Source: Acanthaster planci
Lineage: Eukaryota > Echinodermata > Asteroidea > Valvatida > Acanthasteridae
Length of the DNA stretch: 61,077 nt
Assembly (NCBI RefSeq): GCF_001949145.1
Contig: NW_019091482.1
Location: 779,627 to 840,703 of the forward strand
Reading direction: 5' to 3'
The notes under the pieces are model-generated. The model saw nothing but the letters and a program-made list of their open reading frames with translations, ran no database searches and was not told where the DNA came from. A program made the translations under genes and the position numbers. This document shows positions 49,601 to 61,077 of the stretch, piece by piece; positions within the stretch are counted from its first letter, which is position 1, and the number at the start of each line of letters is the position of its first letter.

Positions 49601-52600
49601 ACATTTGGTATCCCCATTGGCTCTCAAATTTTCTTTGCACTCCAACATTACAAATTTCTTTTCAATAAAAGAATCATATTTAGAACTGTTGATAATAACC
49701 CAGTTAGTCGAGGAAAATCACACTCACAATGGAACAACGGCCAACCTGTGGCACAGTCTCTACAGGTACATGCATTGTTAATGGGTAGCCTGCATTGCCG
49801 CAAAGCCTGGAGATTTGACCTCAAAAATCACCGAAACAAAACATAATACCCAAATAGATGCTAGCATTTATGACCCAGCACATCAAAATCAAGTCTCAAA
49901 TTGACTTTGAAATTTGTACATGGTCAGAAAGAGGATTTCATAAGCTTTCAAAAGGTACACATTATAAGTGTATTGATGGCAACCTTTCATACATACACTT
50001 CCAAAATATACAGAAACCGCCACATTGATTTTTCTCAACATTTACCCACATCCCTACTTTACTCGGCCATTACGTAAGCGGCCTCAGCAGCATATTCCTG
50101 ATTATGATGTATCGGATTACATTTGTTATATACATGCAATTCGCACAAATCTTTGATAAATATCTTGCACATTTCAATCATTCATTTTATGATTCTACCC
50201 AAATCCTCAGACTGAAACTTTTGTGTGGAAGGCAGCAACACACAGTTGGGCATGAGCCAGGGTTCGGAATGAAGGTGTACGTCCATGACTTAAAATCCCT
50301 GTTCTGAATGACCACTATAACAAACATTTTGTGTGGACCCTTCCGTGTTGGTTATAGCAGTGTTCTACTGTACTTTCCCCCACGCCCAATAAGTAACATC
50401 TTTAAGCTGTTGCCCTTGCATTCTGTTACATGGGGGCATAGTCTGCATCCTAGTAAAGGTGAAACCATAGTTAGGGCAGGTAATATCGGTACCAACAATC
50501 TTTTTTCACCAGTGCTGTAATGACTTTGGCATTTCTAGCAGATACGTATGAACCTGTGCACCACACGGTGGCAGTGGGCACAACAACATATGCCTCACCA
50601 GAACAGCTGAAAGGCTCCAAGTACGACTGTAAGGTATGTGTGCCTGTATTTAATAGGCCACGGTGTGTACTATTTCCCCTCAAAAATTAACCACTTGCCG
50701 CCGGAGAGCCAAGTGTCTGGCACGTATTCTTTATATGCACAGCCGGGATCTCTGAAATCGGACAAAGGGAACTGGGCCTTGTAACAAAAGACCGTACTCG
50801 TAACAAAAGACCAGGCTGCTGGGAATTACCAACATTTTTTCACTGTCAGTAGTGGAGATAATCCATCATTTATTTTGAACAGTATGCCACTGTTTGGGGC
50901 ATTTAGTGCGAGCGCATTACCCCCGGGGACAAAAGCGCTCCGCCACCGCAGTGATGAGTCACACAGTACCGCTGCACTCTAATCTGACCCCTATTGAAAG
51001 AGGTCAGCAGCCCACTGTGTCAATTTCGTGAACAAAAGAAAATTAGGTAACACCGTACAATCTTTGCTCTTTTTACAAGGCAGCAGGCTTTGCTGAAATA
51101 CGCCAGCGTCAATAGATTTTGTCTGTCAGATTATAGTTGAAACCAGACTGTGCTTCGTGTGGGTGTAAGTGTCCAGTAAATGAATATTTAAATATTTAAA
51201 GAATTTTAAAAACAGAAAAAAATGAAAAAGATCCTGTCCCAGCAGAATCAACATTCATAAATGCTCCCACCGCGATGTGGTTAATAGGAGTCTGAGAACC
51301 GAATTCATTGGTTAATTCTGTACCATAGGAGTCGGAGTTCTGTGCGTAGAGTTGGGTTGTGGGCATTACGGGGCTAATTGCCATGAGTTGAAGTGCACCC
51401 TCACCAGCAAAGAAAAGGCCACTTGGTTGGAGGTTTTCAGCTCTGCTTCTGTGCGTGGCTTGCATGATGCAAAACCTTACATTTTTTTAAAAGAGAGATT
51501 GGTTGCATGTGCTGAGCTCCTAGCCCCCCCCCCAAAAAAAATATGCTTGAACCTGTGCGCACACGGAGCGAGTTCCCACTTGGAGCAGACACACTCTAGC
51601 TCTTGATTCCGTTTTAGATGAAACTGGTCTGGGCCAGTTATTTTCTCCAGAGGGAAAGCTCTGAGTTGTGTTCTCCCCCAGAATTTGAAATTGCCCCAGA
51701 CTGTTGACGGATTCATAAGCATGGATAGTAATGGCATAGTATCTCAGGTAATTTTGTCTTTTATACACTAATCCTGCTACTGGTATTAGAAGTCATTGTA
51801 GCGGTACCACACTTGCACGGTCTTCATGCGTATACGCAGAATGCCTCTTTGGCTCTTAAGGTATTTGCATCGAGGTAGCTTTACCTCAGTGCTGGCTTTT
51901 GTCGTTTTTCATGACATGTACATGTAATATTTGATGATTTATTGATAGATTGTAATTCTTTTTTGTCTCCATTAGGCGGACATGTTCAGCTCAGGTATCA
52001 TCCTGTTTGAGATGTTCCATCCCTTCTCCACACAAATGGAGCGTGCCAAAGTGATTGAGCAGGTCCGGCTTGGCAGCATTCCGCGCGAAATTCACAAGAG
52101 GTGGCCTGATCAGGTGCGTTAATGCTGCGTATACAAGACAGTACTTTCAGATAACGTGGGCTGTGTTTTTAGACAGATTATAACAAAACGGGAATCTGTC
52201 AATTGATTTGCCTGTGAGTTTTCCGCGAGGTGGTTATAACTTTTTCAGTACAAGAAGCCTTATAAGCTCTGTAGAACCTAGTGATGAGGCCTTCTGAGAC
52301 CCATTAATGAGAACCCAGGAAGGACACATTGCTCACGTACCACCTTGCTGTTAATGAAAAAATACCTTCCAACTGAATGTGCACAAAGCTGTCTTTTCAG
52401 ACAGAAATACATTAGAGAGGCGTGGGTGCCCATATGTCTTTGACCACTGACAGCAATGGTTTCCTTAATGTTCCTTATGTCCTGTTAGTTGGAATAGTTG
52501 TGCTCAAATTCATTTACTCCACTACACCTCCCTGACTTTCACCATCACATGGATCCATGTGTGTCCCTAAAGGATAGATCTCTCTGAACAGATTTCTTGT

Positions 52601-53784
52601 TTGTTCGATCTGCCTAGCAGTGGCAGATGAGGTGGCAGACCTCTTTATTTTGAATGAGTTCAAAGGATTCAGTGCTAGCAGGGCCCAGACAGTATTACTT
52701 GCTAGGGGGCTTGGTATATCCCAATATCAAAGAATTTGCCTCGGGGTATCTTGGGAAGTGTTAGGGTTTGGCAAAGGCGCTAATGGGGCAAAAGGCCCTG
52801 GTTGTTACAGAAGTAAATTTTAAGGAAAGGGCATTCTGTGTCTCAGACCTCAAAGACGTTGACCTCAGATCCACTAGTCATCGAATGCAGCCTCTGTTTT
52901 CTGTCCAACCAGTCCTCTTATGATAACATGTGCCAATGTTGGGTTTGATTTTTCACAGTACAAGACCATAGGAGAGTTGACCCATTCTAAGAGCTGCCGT
53001 CGGCCACATGCAGCTGATGTCCTCAAGGGCCCACTCTTCCTCTCCAAAGATGAGGTAAAAGCTGTTTTTTTTCCCAGCAAGATTTTGACCTCCCCAACGT
53101 CAGAAACTACCCTGCTCAGTAGTCCCATGGTGCAAGCCTTCATACCATACACATCACTGAAGAATTGAGAAATGAATTCACTTTTTATTATTGGTTAACT
53201 GAAGTGATATTTGACACTTCAATCCCCTGGACATCCTACTGGCCTCCTATTAACCCAAACCCTACCAGACGCAGCACACTGCATCAGGTGAAAAGGTCTG
53301 ATATACTTTGCTGTATGGGCAATCAACAGCAGCCGAACGAACTGGCCATGTTAAGATAATGGGAGCTAGTCCCAATGAACGATGTTACCGTTGAATCGTG
53401 TGGTGACTGGCAACCACAGACTCTCAGGCTGTTTGGCCTTGGTGAGAGTTGACCTGTTGGATATTGTTACACTGGGCAGGCAATGTACTCTGACAAATGA
53501 TGCAGTTTGATGTGTCTGGCAGGGTTTCTTGACAAAGAAGGCTGGAGTGTTAACGTTAAATCAGCTTCCAGCCAGCGATTCCAATTAATTTCATCCTAAT
53601 TCTATTAAGGTTAATTCTCTTCGGTACACTTACGAAATGCGTTGGCCCCTGTCAACCACTTGCTGCAGCTTTTATCTTTCTGTCTTTCAACCAGGTTATC
53701 AAGGATCTACGTGCCAAGCTCTCTGAAAGAGATGCAGAAATCAAGATGCTTAAGCAGATGCTAGCCAAGTATGAAAAGACATAA
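40646..53784 (+). CDS. EIF2AK1: Heme-regulated eIF2alpha kinase HRI (12 recognised exons; 5' start unresolved; one internal frame break)
   Basis: Ser/Thr kinase that phosphorylates eIF2alpha in cytoplasmic stress. Exons: 40646-40821, 43904-44020, 44687-44875, 45230-45310, 46216-46388, 46611-47819, 48830-48936, 49345-49474, 50539-50633, 51976-52113, 52959-53054, 53695-53784. The first two match the HRI N-terminal domain (MLSLLHQVCSAYEKDSKKVD, LLPSQNVIDTLSSIQ). Kinase motifs follow: IGKGGFGKVYK, YAVKKIKL, KEVQLLASLKHPNVVGYNTS, a long insert, LYIQMQLCSHTLSDWL, IHRDLKPKNIF, IGDFGLAKE, VGTTTYASPEQLKGSKYD, ADMFSSGIILFEMFHPF, and a C-terminal coiled coil (DLRAKLSERDAEIKMLKQML). The exon at 46611-47819 changes frame once between about 46946 and 47003. 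An acceptor at 40648 instead of 40646 also gives phase 0; the first in-frame Met inside the exon is at 40688, and no upstream exon was identified with confidence. Expected length is about 860 aa against about 630 in human, because the insert is larger. Confidence 0.92.
40882..41077. mobile_element. Small inverted-repeat element in the EIF2AK1 intron
   Basis: The left end ctggttcgtaagtg and the reverse complement of the right end (ccggtttgtaagtgtgacgt) match. A related block, ggttcgtaagtgtgacgcca, followed by aaccacgcc, occurs at 42414-42460. Confidence 0.5.
41521..41629. repeat. 109-bp direct repeat, copy 1
   Basis: It matches 41964-42072 with about six substitutions and no indels, both running from tgcctgagcgaccacctgtg to cccactgta. 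The copies are 443 bp apart, start to start, in the same orientation, in an EIF2AK1 intron. Confidence 0.85.
41964..42072. repeat. 109-bp direct repeat, copy 2
   Basis: Second member of the pair described at 41521-41629. The 334-bp spacer has no meaningful ORF. The pair could be a local duplication or very short terminal repeats of a miniature retroelement. Confidence 0.85.
42301..42716. mobile_element. TA-flanked MITE (Tc1/mariner-like ends)
   Basis: It starts TA gagggatttcacattagcg and ends with the inverted gggatccctc TA. The inner ends both carry tctgcgca and gcgtcg-type words. At 416 bp it has no ORF. TA at both borders is what Tc1/mariner-type insertion would leave. Confidence 0.6.
46611..47819 (+). 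other. EIF2AK1: Long kinase-insert exon of EIF2AK1 with a one-base frame break
   Basis: The 5' side reads in the frame set by the preceding exon (SSSEQESSTTDKKKVKIED) and stays open until a stop at 47104-47106. The 3' side reads one frame over: it is open from just after a TGA at 46943-46945 to the donor at 47820 and ends in the conserved IQMQLCSHTLSDWL block. The exon length of 1209 nt is one more than the two phases allow. The insert is Ser/Thr/Gln-rich, about 400 residues, and low in complexity, as kinase inserts of eIF2alpha kinases usually are. A single-base assembly or sequencing error is the simplest reading. A real frameshift allele cannot be excluded. Confidence 0.7.
50687..51284. 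mobile_element. TTAA-flanked MITE, family B, full copy 2
   Basis: It begins ttaaccacttgccgccgg and ends gatgtggttaa, with TTAA at both borders. At 598 bp it aligns end to end with 39867-40446. It lies in the EIF2AK1 intron between the exons ending 50633 and starting 51976. Confidence 0.78.
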
Positions 53785-54906
53785 TGTAGTTGTAGTAACG
53801 AGGGTAATTTACACAGCAACATGTATCATTCCATGGTGTCTTCGGTAGTAACTTTAACAACAACATGATGTGAATCATCACCAGATCTTTCTTTGTTGCT
53901 GAAATAGACTGATTTTTATGTCCAAACACACTATGTGTATTTTCAGTACTTTATTGAAGAATGCAGGATATTCGTGATAATATTTAAACACGCTCTCGTT
54001 CACTCTCTGTTGGAGAGCTATATTCCTCTTTGTATTGCTCTGTGTGCAAAGTATCTCTGAGCAGCATTTTTGTCTCTATTGCCATGATCAGAATGCTAGA
54101 GGAGAGAGAATATTTAAATTATTTATCGTGAAACTGTATTTTTTTCCTGAAATATGTCTCTTTGTATTTTTGTTGTCGGCACAAGGGAAACATTAGACTT
54201 AAAAAACAAATTCCTCTTGATTATAAAATAAGTGTTGATAAACCCTAATTGTATAATATTTGTGTCCGAGAGTATGCCATACAAATGCATATACGCAGTG
54301 CTGTATGCTTCATGTTTGTTGTTTTCCATTGGATGAGAATGGGAAAAGCAGGAGTAGTGGTCAGTAAATGTCCATGTAAGAACGGCAAATCTTTCCGAGT
54401 ACTGTCCTCAATACTGCTGAGCTTTGAAGTGTGAAACCGAAACTATTGAATGTACTTTTGTCACTTCCAGGGCAGTTAGTGCCCTTTTAACTTATTTAGG
54501 TTTGCAACCTGTGGAAAGTGAGGATCTTAAATTTAGTTTCAAACATCATAATGGAAAACGTCTAATTTTTAAGATTGAAATGCATGTTACATGCACTTGT
54601 ACTTGTTGAATGTTTTCAGCATTATTTTTTTGTCATATCTAAAAGCTGTTCTTATTGGTTAAGGTATAAAAAAAAGACATGTACATGTAGTTGAGGTATG
54701 CAGCTGTGCAGATTTTGGCAAAACTTTTCACGAAGATGGATGATTTATTCTTCCCTTGGGAGGGAGAGGGTTTTATGTTATGAATTTTATGGAGGAAGAC
54801 TTCCGACTGTGTGAGACTCAGTTTCCAGTAGTGTCAGGACAGTAAGAGTTTGATGGATTCACCAATTCCTAATTGTTTCCAAGGATGGATTTGCGCCGGG
54901 GAGATG

Positions 54907-55139
54907 TTAATTAATTTTAGATTTTTGCCCCGCCTGACGTGTATTATCACACTGTATACTCAGTGTTTGCCCCCGAAGGTGGGATTCATACCTACCTGAG
55001 TTTGAGTCCCACAAACTTACGCAAGTTCGAGTCCCGTTTGAGTACGCTTGTGGTTTTTTCACAATCCTTTGGGGGCAAACGCTGAGTATACAGCGTGGTA
55101 ATACACGTCAGGCAGGGCAAAAATCTGTAGCTAGTTAAT
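54907..55139. repeat. Near-palindrome of two head-to-head SINE tails
   Basis: The left arm (atttttgccccgcctgacgt, then actgtatactcagtgtttgc) is mirrored by the right arm (gcaaacgctgagtatacagc, then acgtcaggcagggcaaaaat). The tail resembles that of the tRNA-derived SINE family. Between the arms lie two degenerate copies of the B-box-like gagtttgagtccc and aagttcgagtcccg. Confidence 0.65.
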
Positions 55140-55684
55140 TCTTAATTGGTTAGGGAAAAATGGCAAAAGGGACTATATAGGAGGTGTTTCAATGTTTATA
55201 CTTGTTTGTGAAAAACATTATATGCATTGGGACTTTTTCCAGGGTTCCGCTATCATGTGTCCTCCTCAAAAGGTCGGGTAAAATTTGAGGAATTCAAAAG
55301 AACTTTCCAGTTGCTGCCGAGGAAACAATTTTCAGCTCCGAAATAACGTTTCCTGAAAAAGACAATATGGATGCCTGTAATTAATTGAAATGGACATTTC
55401 CCAAACGGACATTGAAGCATTTATTTGTTCCTTTGTAGCCATGTGTGCATTCTGCCACATTTACCAGCTCAATTCACTAGCGAAAGACTGATCCCCTCAT
55501 TGACGAAAACCACCACATTTCGTATATGAAATAGGATTATTTATTGATTGATCACTTTCATTGGCTTAACAGGTTATTTACCGGGGTGAGCAGCTTTTTT
55601 TTTCTAATAAGGTTGGTTTATTTGAGAGTAACTGTTCCAACCCAAGGGAAGAAAAGTTACTCTTAATTTCTTAAAAAAAAGTGA

Positions 55685-56005
55685 GGGTACCCGAAAATGG
55701 CACTATGTCTCCAGGGGCACCGGAAAAGGGCACTGTGTCTCTAGGGGCACCTGAAAAGGGCACTACCATGTCTGCAGGGGCACCTGGAAAGGGCACTGTG
55801 TCTCAAGGGGCACCTGAAAAGGGCACTATGTGTCTAGATGGCACCTGCAGGGGGGATTATGTCTCCAGGGGCATCTGAAAAGTGCACTATGTCTCCAGGG
55901 GGAACCTGAAAAGGGCACTATGTCTGGGGGGCACCTGAAAAGGGCACTTTGTCTCCAGGAGGGGGCGCCTGAAAAGGACACAATGTCTCCAGGGGACACG
56001 TGGGA
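55685..56005. repeat. Minisatellite with a unit of about 30 bp
   Basis: About ten imperfect copies of a unit containing ggggcacctgaaaagggcac followed by tatgtctcca. Because the unit is a multiple of three, a spurious plus-strand frame with repeated GAPEKGT stays open. Units drift in length near 55765 and 55850. Confidence 0.88.
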
Positions 56006-57879
56006 AATGGCTTTAGGGGTCACATGGAGACATGCCTCTGATCAGTTTTTCAACAATTAGCAAGATGAAGGATGGCTTTTGCTATGTACTACTCATTTTT
56101 TCAAACGTTGGGAGAACGTAATGATGTATTTCTTAAGTCGGACAACGAGTTGCAAAACAGACGAATCAAATTAGATTCCCCAAAAAGGTTTGTGTTTGAG
56201 AATTGAACCTGTACTGGGAGCATCATGCACAAAAAGGTTGTCTCGGATGGTGGTCAATGGTTCGTTTTATGTGCATACGGGTTTTAAGTCTGTGATAGAT
56301 ACACTTTCATTTTATGGAAGTAAAAGGCAACCCACCGCTGCGTAGGGAACCACCAGGTTTGTACACGGATAGACTGACCGTCGTTATCATTATCAGTCAG
56401 TTACAACCACGTATTCTGTGCATTTTTCAATGGCCAAAGAACATATTTATTGAGCCACTGTAACATGATGAAATGACTTGCCATTAGGCCTATTGACGAC
56501 ATTTGATTGAATAAATTGCACCGTTCGAAGAAATTAAGAGGACATGTCGAGAATTTGACGCCAGACTTAAAAACTAAGACACGTGATGTCACCCCTTGGG
56601 TGGGGTATCCTTCCCACGCAACTTACAAAAGCAATGCAAACAGTTGGCGTAGGCCTACTTGTAGAATACTCAATAAAGGAAGAGTGTAAAAATTTTAGAG
56701 GTACATGTGCATAGGTCGCGTGAAACAAGCCTAGGGCTGCCACCGTGGCCGATGGCAACGTTTTATAAATCAATATCTTCTGTTTTCTTTAATATCAGAA
56801 CAATGCTGTCGAAAAGGTATCATCAAAAGTCGCGAAAATGCAAAAATGCAACCAACTCCCAAAGCAGAAACAAGCTATGGTCACTAAGGTGGCGAAAACG
56901 CGCCCCAAATTCGTACACCTTATTAATATACTCAACAGGGGGACAAACTGCATTGCTCCAGTAAAGGCACAGACATATAAAAGACATGTAAATACATGGA
57001 CCACCAGTATTAGGAGTATAATGATTTTGAATGACCTAGGCAAACAATGGGCGAATCGACAGATCCATTGGAGTGCGAATTACGCAATTATTTGTTTGCA
57101 TGTGCTCCCAAAATACGCTCACTTTTTTTGCTCTTCATCGAGTTAGGTCGTTATGTAAACGGCGCGTTTGGTGGGGAAGAGAAAAAATCCAGCGGAAAAC
57201 CGTCAGCAATATAAAACCTCACACCTTTCTCCACCACAGCCTATTTTTGAAAACTTCAGGAAAACTTCGAATTCTTTGATTCGACCCTTCAAAAATCACA
57301 CCAAAACGTAAACAAACTACAGCTTACGAGTAGGCCTAGAGCTTTTCACAAAATCATTAGTGTTGACCACTCTAGAACTATATCTCAATTTTTCTTTACA
57401 AAATACATTAAGAAAAGGCCTTTTCTTACCATGAAAATATTTTGGGCAGGAATTTTTATTTCCAAAAGGTGAGAATAAGACGGAAAAGGAAGCAGCTGCT
57501 TGCCTAGCACGAATTCTCATTGCCCTCACTAGGCCTACTTATGCAAATGACCCTAAAATAAGAATGAAACGTGCAGTTAATAATTTCTCTCTGAAACATC
57601 CGTGGAGCAAAGGATACAGGCCGGTAAATTGCCCCAAAATATAGAAGAAACCGGTGCCTGAAAACGGTCTATTTTTCTAGAGGTGTAGGCATCCATCTTT
57701 CAAAATGGCGAGGCGCCACATGACAGCTTTTCAGATTCTACCAGGATTGCCAGATTTGGACAGATTTCAGGTCTTTCATGCTGCAATGTATGAAGCCAAC
57801 CTTGCACGGGAAGAAGACCTATGAAATGTAGACAAACGGGGCCAGCAGTAAGACAAAACATCCTTCCTATTCGCGTATT

Positions 57880-60800
57880 AATTCTTAACTAAAGCAAATA
57901 TGGATACGAAACTTACATCAATGGATAAAGGTACTTTCACCCTTTCAGTTGAAACGAGGATTGCCAGATTTAGACAATGTTCAGGTCTTTTATGCTGCAA
58001 TATAGGGCCTACGGAGACATCATTGCACGAGAACAGGGCCTGTATAGTGTAGACAAGTTTAGATTTGCACAAATATAGCAAGCAGTGGGAAAAGAACCCC
58101 TGCTTTTTTTCGAGGGTATTTTACTAACTTAAGCAAATATGAAACAAATCATATAGCGAACAAATATGGATATGAAACCTACATCAATGGATAGAGGGAC
58201 TCTTTACGCCTCAACTTTTTAAGTCAATTTTGGCTAGGAAGAGGATCTGTGATGTGTAGACGAAGGGGGAATTGAACAAAAATAGAAAGGATTCAGACAA
58301 GAACTGAAAAATAAGGATATAAAACTTACATCAATGGACAGAGGCACTTTCGCCCTTTCAGATGCCATCAGGATTGTCAGATTTGGACAATTGTCATGTC
58401 TTCCATGTTTCAATATACGCCATCTTTGCGCGGGAACAAGACATGTAATGTGCAGACATATGGAAAATCGAACAAAGCAGCAAGTAGTAAGGTCAAAACT
58501 TCCACCCTCGTTGGTGGATATCTTCCTAACTAAAAGGAATATGGATACCAAACTTACATGAATGGATTCGCCCTTTTAGATACATTTTTAGGTCTTTTTA
58601 TGATCCAATACTATACGGAGCCAACTTTGGGCGGGAACAGGACCGATAATGCAGAAGAAACGGTAATTCCAGCAAAATTTCCAGTAGACAAATCAAAACT
58701 TCTGCATTCTTTCTTGGATAGTTTCCTCACTAAAACGAATATGGATATGAAACTTACATCAATGGAAAGAAGGACGTTCACCCTTTCAGATGCCAACTTT
58801 GGGCGGGAACAGGAGAAATAACGTGCAGACAAAGCGTGAATTGGAGAAGAATAGCGAGCAAATCAGAACGTCTGCCTGTTTTCACAGATATTTGCCTAAC
58901 TAAAAAGATATAAGGGTATCAAAATTACATCAATGGAAAGAAGGATATTCGCCCCTTCAGATGCAACCAAGATGGCCAGATTTGAAGCCTTTTTGGTCTT
59001 TTATGACACGATATAGGAAGCCAACTTTGAACGTAAACTACACCACTAATGTGCACACGAAGGGGGAATTCCAGAAAAATCGCGAGCAGCAGAACCTTCT
59101 TTCGCGGATATTTTCCTAACTACAACAAATATAGATATAAAACTTATATCAATAGAAAGACAAATCCTTGACCCTTCAGATGCAACCACGATTGCCAGAT
59201 TTGAAGAATTTTCAGGTCTTTTATGAAACTATATAGGAAGCCAACTCTGGGCTGAAACTACAACAATAATGTGCTCACGAAGCGGGAATTCCAGAAAAAT
59301 AGCGAGCAGCAGAGCCTTCTTTCGCAGATATTTTCCAAACTAAAACGAACATAAATATGGAACTTACATCAATGAAAAGAGGAACATGTGACCTTTGAGA
59401 TGCAACAAAGATTGACAGATTTCTACCATTTTCAGGTGTTTTACGATGCAATATATGGAGCGAAATTTGGGCAGGAGCAAGACCAATAATGTGCAGACAA
59501 AGCAGGAATTCCCCATCCAAAAAAGCTAGCAGGGGAACCTGCTTTCGCCAATATTCTCCTAATTACAGGAAATATGGATATGAAACGTATATCAATGGAA
59601 AGAGAAACATTCGACCTTTCAGATGGAACCACGATTGCCCGATTTGAAGAATGTTCAGGTCTTTTATGACACGATATAGGAAGCCAACTTTGGGCGGAAA
59701 CTACACCACTAATGTAAACACAAAGGGGGAATTCCAGAAAAATAGCGAGCAGCACAACCTTCTATCGCAGATATTTTCCAAACTAAAACGAACATGGGTA
59801 TGAAACTTACATCAATAAAAAGAGGAACATTTGACCTTTTAGATGCAGCCAAGATTGTCAGATTTGAAGAATTTTGAGGTCTTTTATGACAGGATATAGA
59901 AAGCCAACTCTGGCCGGAAACTACAACGCTAATGTGAACATTAACTGGGAATTCCAGAAAAAATAGCGACCCCACAACCTTCTTTCGCCGATATTTTCCA
60001 AACTAAAACGGATATGGACATACAACTTACATCAATAAAAAGAAAAACATTTGACCTTTCAGATGCAACAACGACTGACAGATTTGGACCATATTCAGGT
60101 GTTTCATGATACGATATATAGAACAAATTTGGGCAGGAGCAAGACCAATAATGTGCAGACAAAGTAGGAATTCCCCCCCCCAAAAAAAAAAAACAAAACA
60201 AAACAAAAAAACAAATAGCTAGCAGGGGAGCCTGCTTTCGCCAATATTTTCCTAACTAAAACGAATATGGATATGAAACGTACATCAATGGAAACAGAAA
60301 CATTCAAACCTTCAGATGCCACCAAGATTGCTAGATTTAATAAAAATTTCAGGTCTTTTATGACACGATACAGGAAGCCAACTTTGGGCGGAAACTACAC
60401 CAATCATGTGCACACGAAAAATAACAGGCAGCAGAGCCTTCTTTCGCAGATATTTCCCAAACTAAAACGAATATGGACATTTAACTTTTATCTATGGCAA
60501 CAGAAACATTTGACCTTTCAGATGCAACAAAGATCACCAGATTTGAAGAATTTTCAGGTCTTTTATGACAAGATATAGGAAGCCTACTTTGGGCCGAGAC
60601 TACACCACTAATGTGCACAAGAAGCGGGAATTCCAGAAAAATAGCGAGCAGCAGAGCTTTCTTTCGCAGATATTTTCCAAACTAAAACGAATATAAGAAT
60701 GGAACTTACATCAATAAAAAGAGGAACATTTGACCTTTCATATGCAACCACGACTGCCCGATTTGAAGAATTTTCATGTCAGATATAGGAAGCCAACTCT

Positions 60801-61077
60801 GGGCGGAAACTACAACGCTAATGTGCACATTAACTGGGAATTCCAGAAAAATAGCGACCCCACAACCTTCTTTTGCAGATAATTTCAACACTAAAACGAA
60901 AATGGAAATAAAACTTACATCAATGGCAACAGACACATTTGACCATTCAGATACAACCACGATTGCCAGATTTGAAGAATTTTCAGGTCTTTTATGACAC
61001 GATATAGGAAGCCAACTCTTGGCGGTAACTACACCACTAATGTGCACACGAAGTGGGAATTCCAGAAAAATAGCGAG
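57880..61077. repeat. Satellite-like tandem array, unit about 220 bp, running off the right edge
   Basis: The word aaacttacatcaatgg or a close variant recurs at about 57910, 58180, 58325, 58550, 58750, 58925, 59140, 59360, 59585, 59800, 60020, 60275, 60480, 60700 and 60910. Each is followed by ttcagatgc, gattgccagatttg, caggtcttttatgac, gaagccaactttgggcg and gggaattccag. That is about fifteen units; the 5' units are more diverged and irregular. The unit near 60165-60220 contains a C-run and A-rich insertion. Confidence 0.9.

Larger units (their letters stand above)
53785..57880. other. 3' flank of EIF2AK1 and spacer; no gene recognised
   Basis: The first several hundred bases are probably the EIF2AK1 3' UTR; I see no canonical AATAAA to mark its end. 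A SINE-tail palindrome (54907-55139) and a minisatellite (55685-56005) follow. The rest has only short ORFs with no resemblance to known proteins. Confidence 0.5.

Noticed and set aside
1-61077. CRISPR array, operon, phage or a new defence or biosynthetic system
   Set aside because: The window is intron-rich animal DNA with four conserved housekeeping or stress genes; no clustered unknown genes, regularly spaced short repeats or prokaryotic signals were seen.

Overview
This is nuclear DNA from an animal. All four recognisable genes are split by GT-AG introns, and most of the window is intron or intergenic sequence full of short non-autonomous repeats. The proteins are closest to deuterostome orthologues that I can recall. 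The gene set (including the eIF2alpha kinase HRI, which fly and nematode lack) and the repeat style (tRNA-derived SINEs, many foldback elements, frequent catgtacatg and taggccta words) suggest a marine invertebrate deuterostome, perhaps an echinoderm. The phylum is inference only. Two runs of N (67 and 328 bases) mark a draft assembly.

Layout. (1) 739-9611, minus strand: 5' coding part of ZC3H18, a nuclear CCCH zinc-finger RNA-processing protein; its 3' end lies beyond the left edge. (2) 13215-17370, plus strand: complete three-exon UQCRFS1, the Rieske iron-sulfur subunit of respiratory complex III (272 aa). (3) 20310-35556, minus strand: complete NAE1 in 14 exons whose phases all agree (541 aa), the regulatory half of the NEDD8-activating enzyme. 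(4) 40646-53784, plus strand: EIF2AK1 (HRI), 12 recognised coding exons. The true start is unresolved and one long exon carries a one-base frame break. (5) 53785-61077: no gene recognised; it holds a SINE palindrome, a 30-bp minisatellite and a roughly 220-bp satellite array that runs off the right edge.

The genes alternate in orientation: ZC3H18 and UQCRFS1 diverge, UQCRFS1 and NAE1 converge, NAE1 and HRI diverge. They do unrelated housekeeping or stress jobs, and nothing suggests an operon or a new multi-gene system.

The most interesting point is in HRI. The two N-terminal histidines and the Cys-Pro motif that coordinate heme in mammalian HRI both appear to be replaced, and the kinase insert is about 400 residues long. 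The rest of the interest is in repeats: a TTAA-flanked MITE family with three copies, a second inverted-repeat family in two introns, large foldback elements (one with a SINE in its loop), a 109-bp direct-repeat pair, and the satellite with mixed higher-order structure. All alignments are by eye against remembered sequences.
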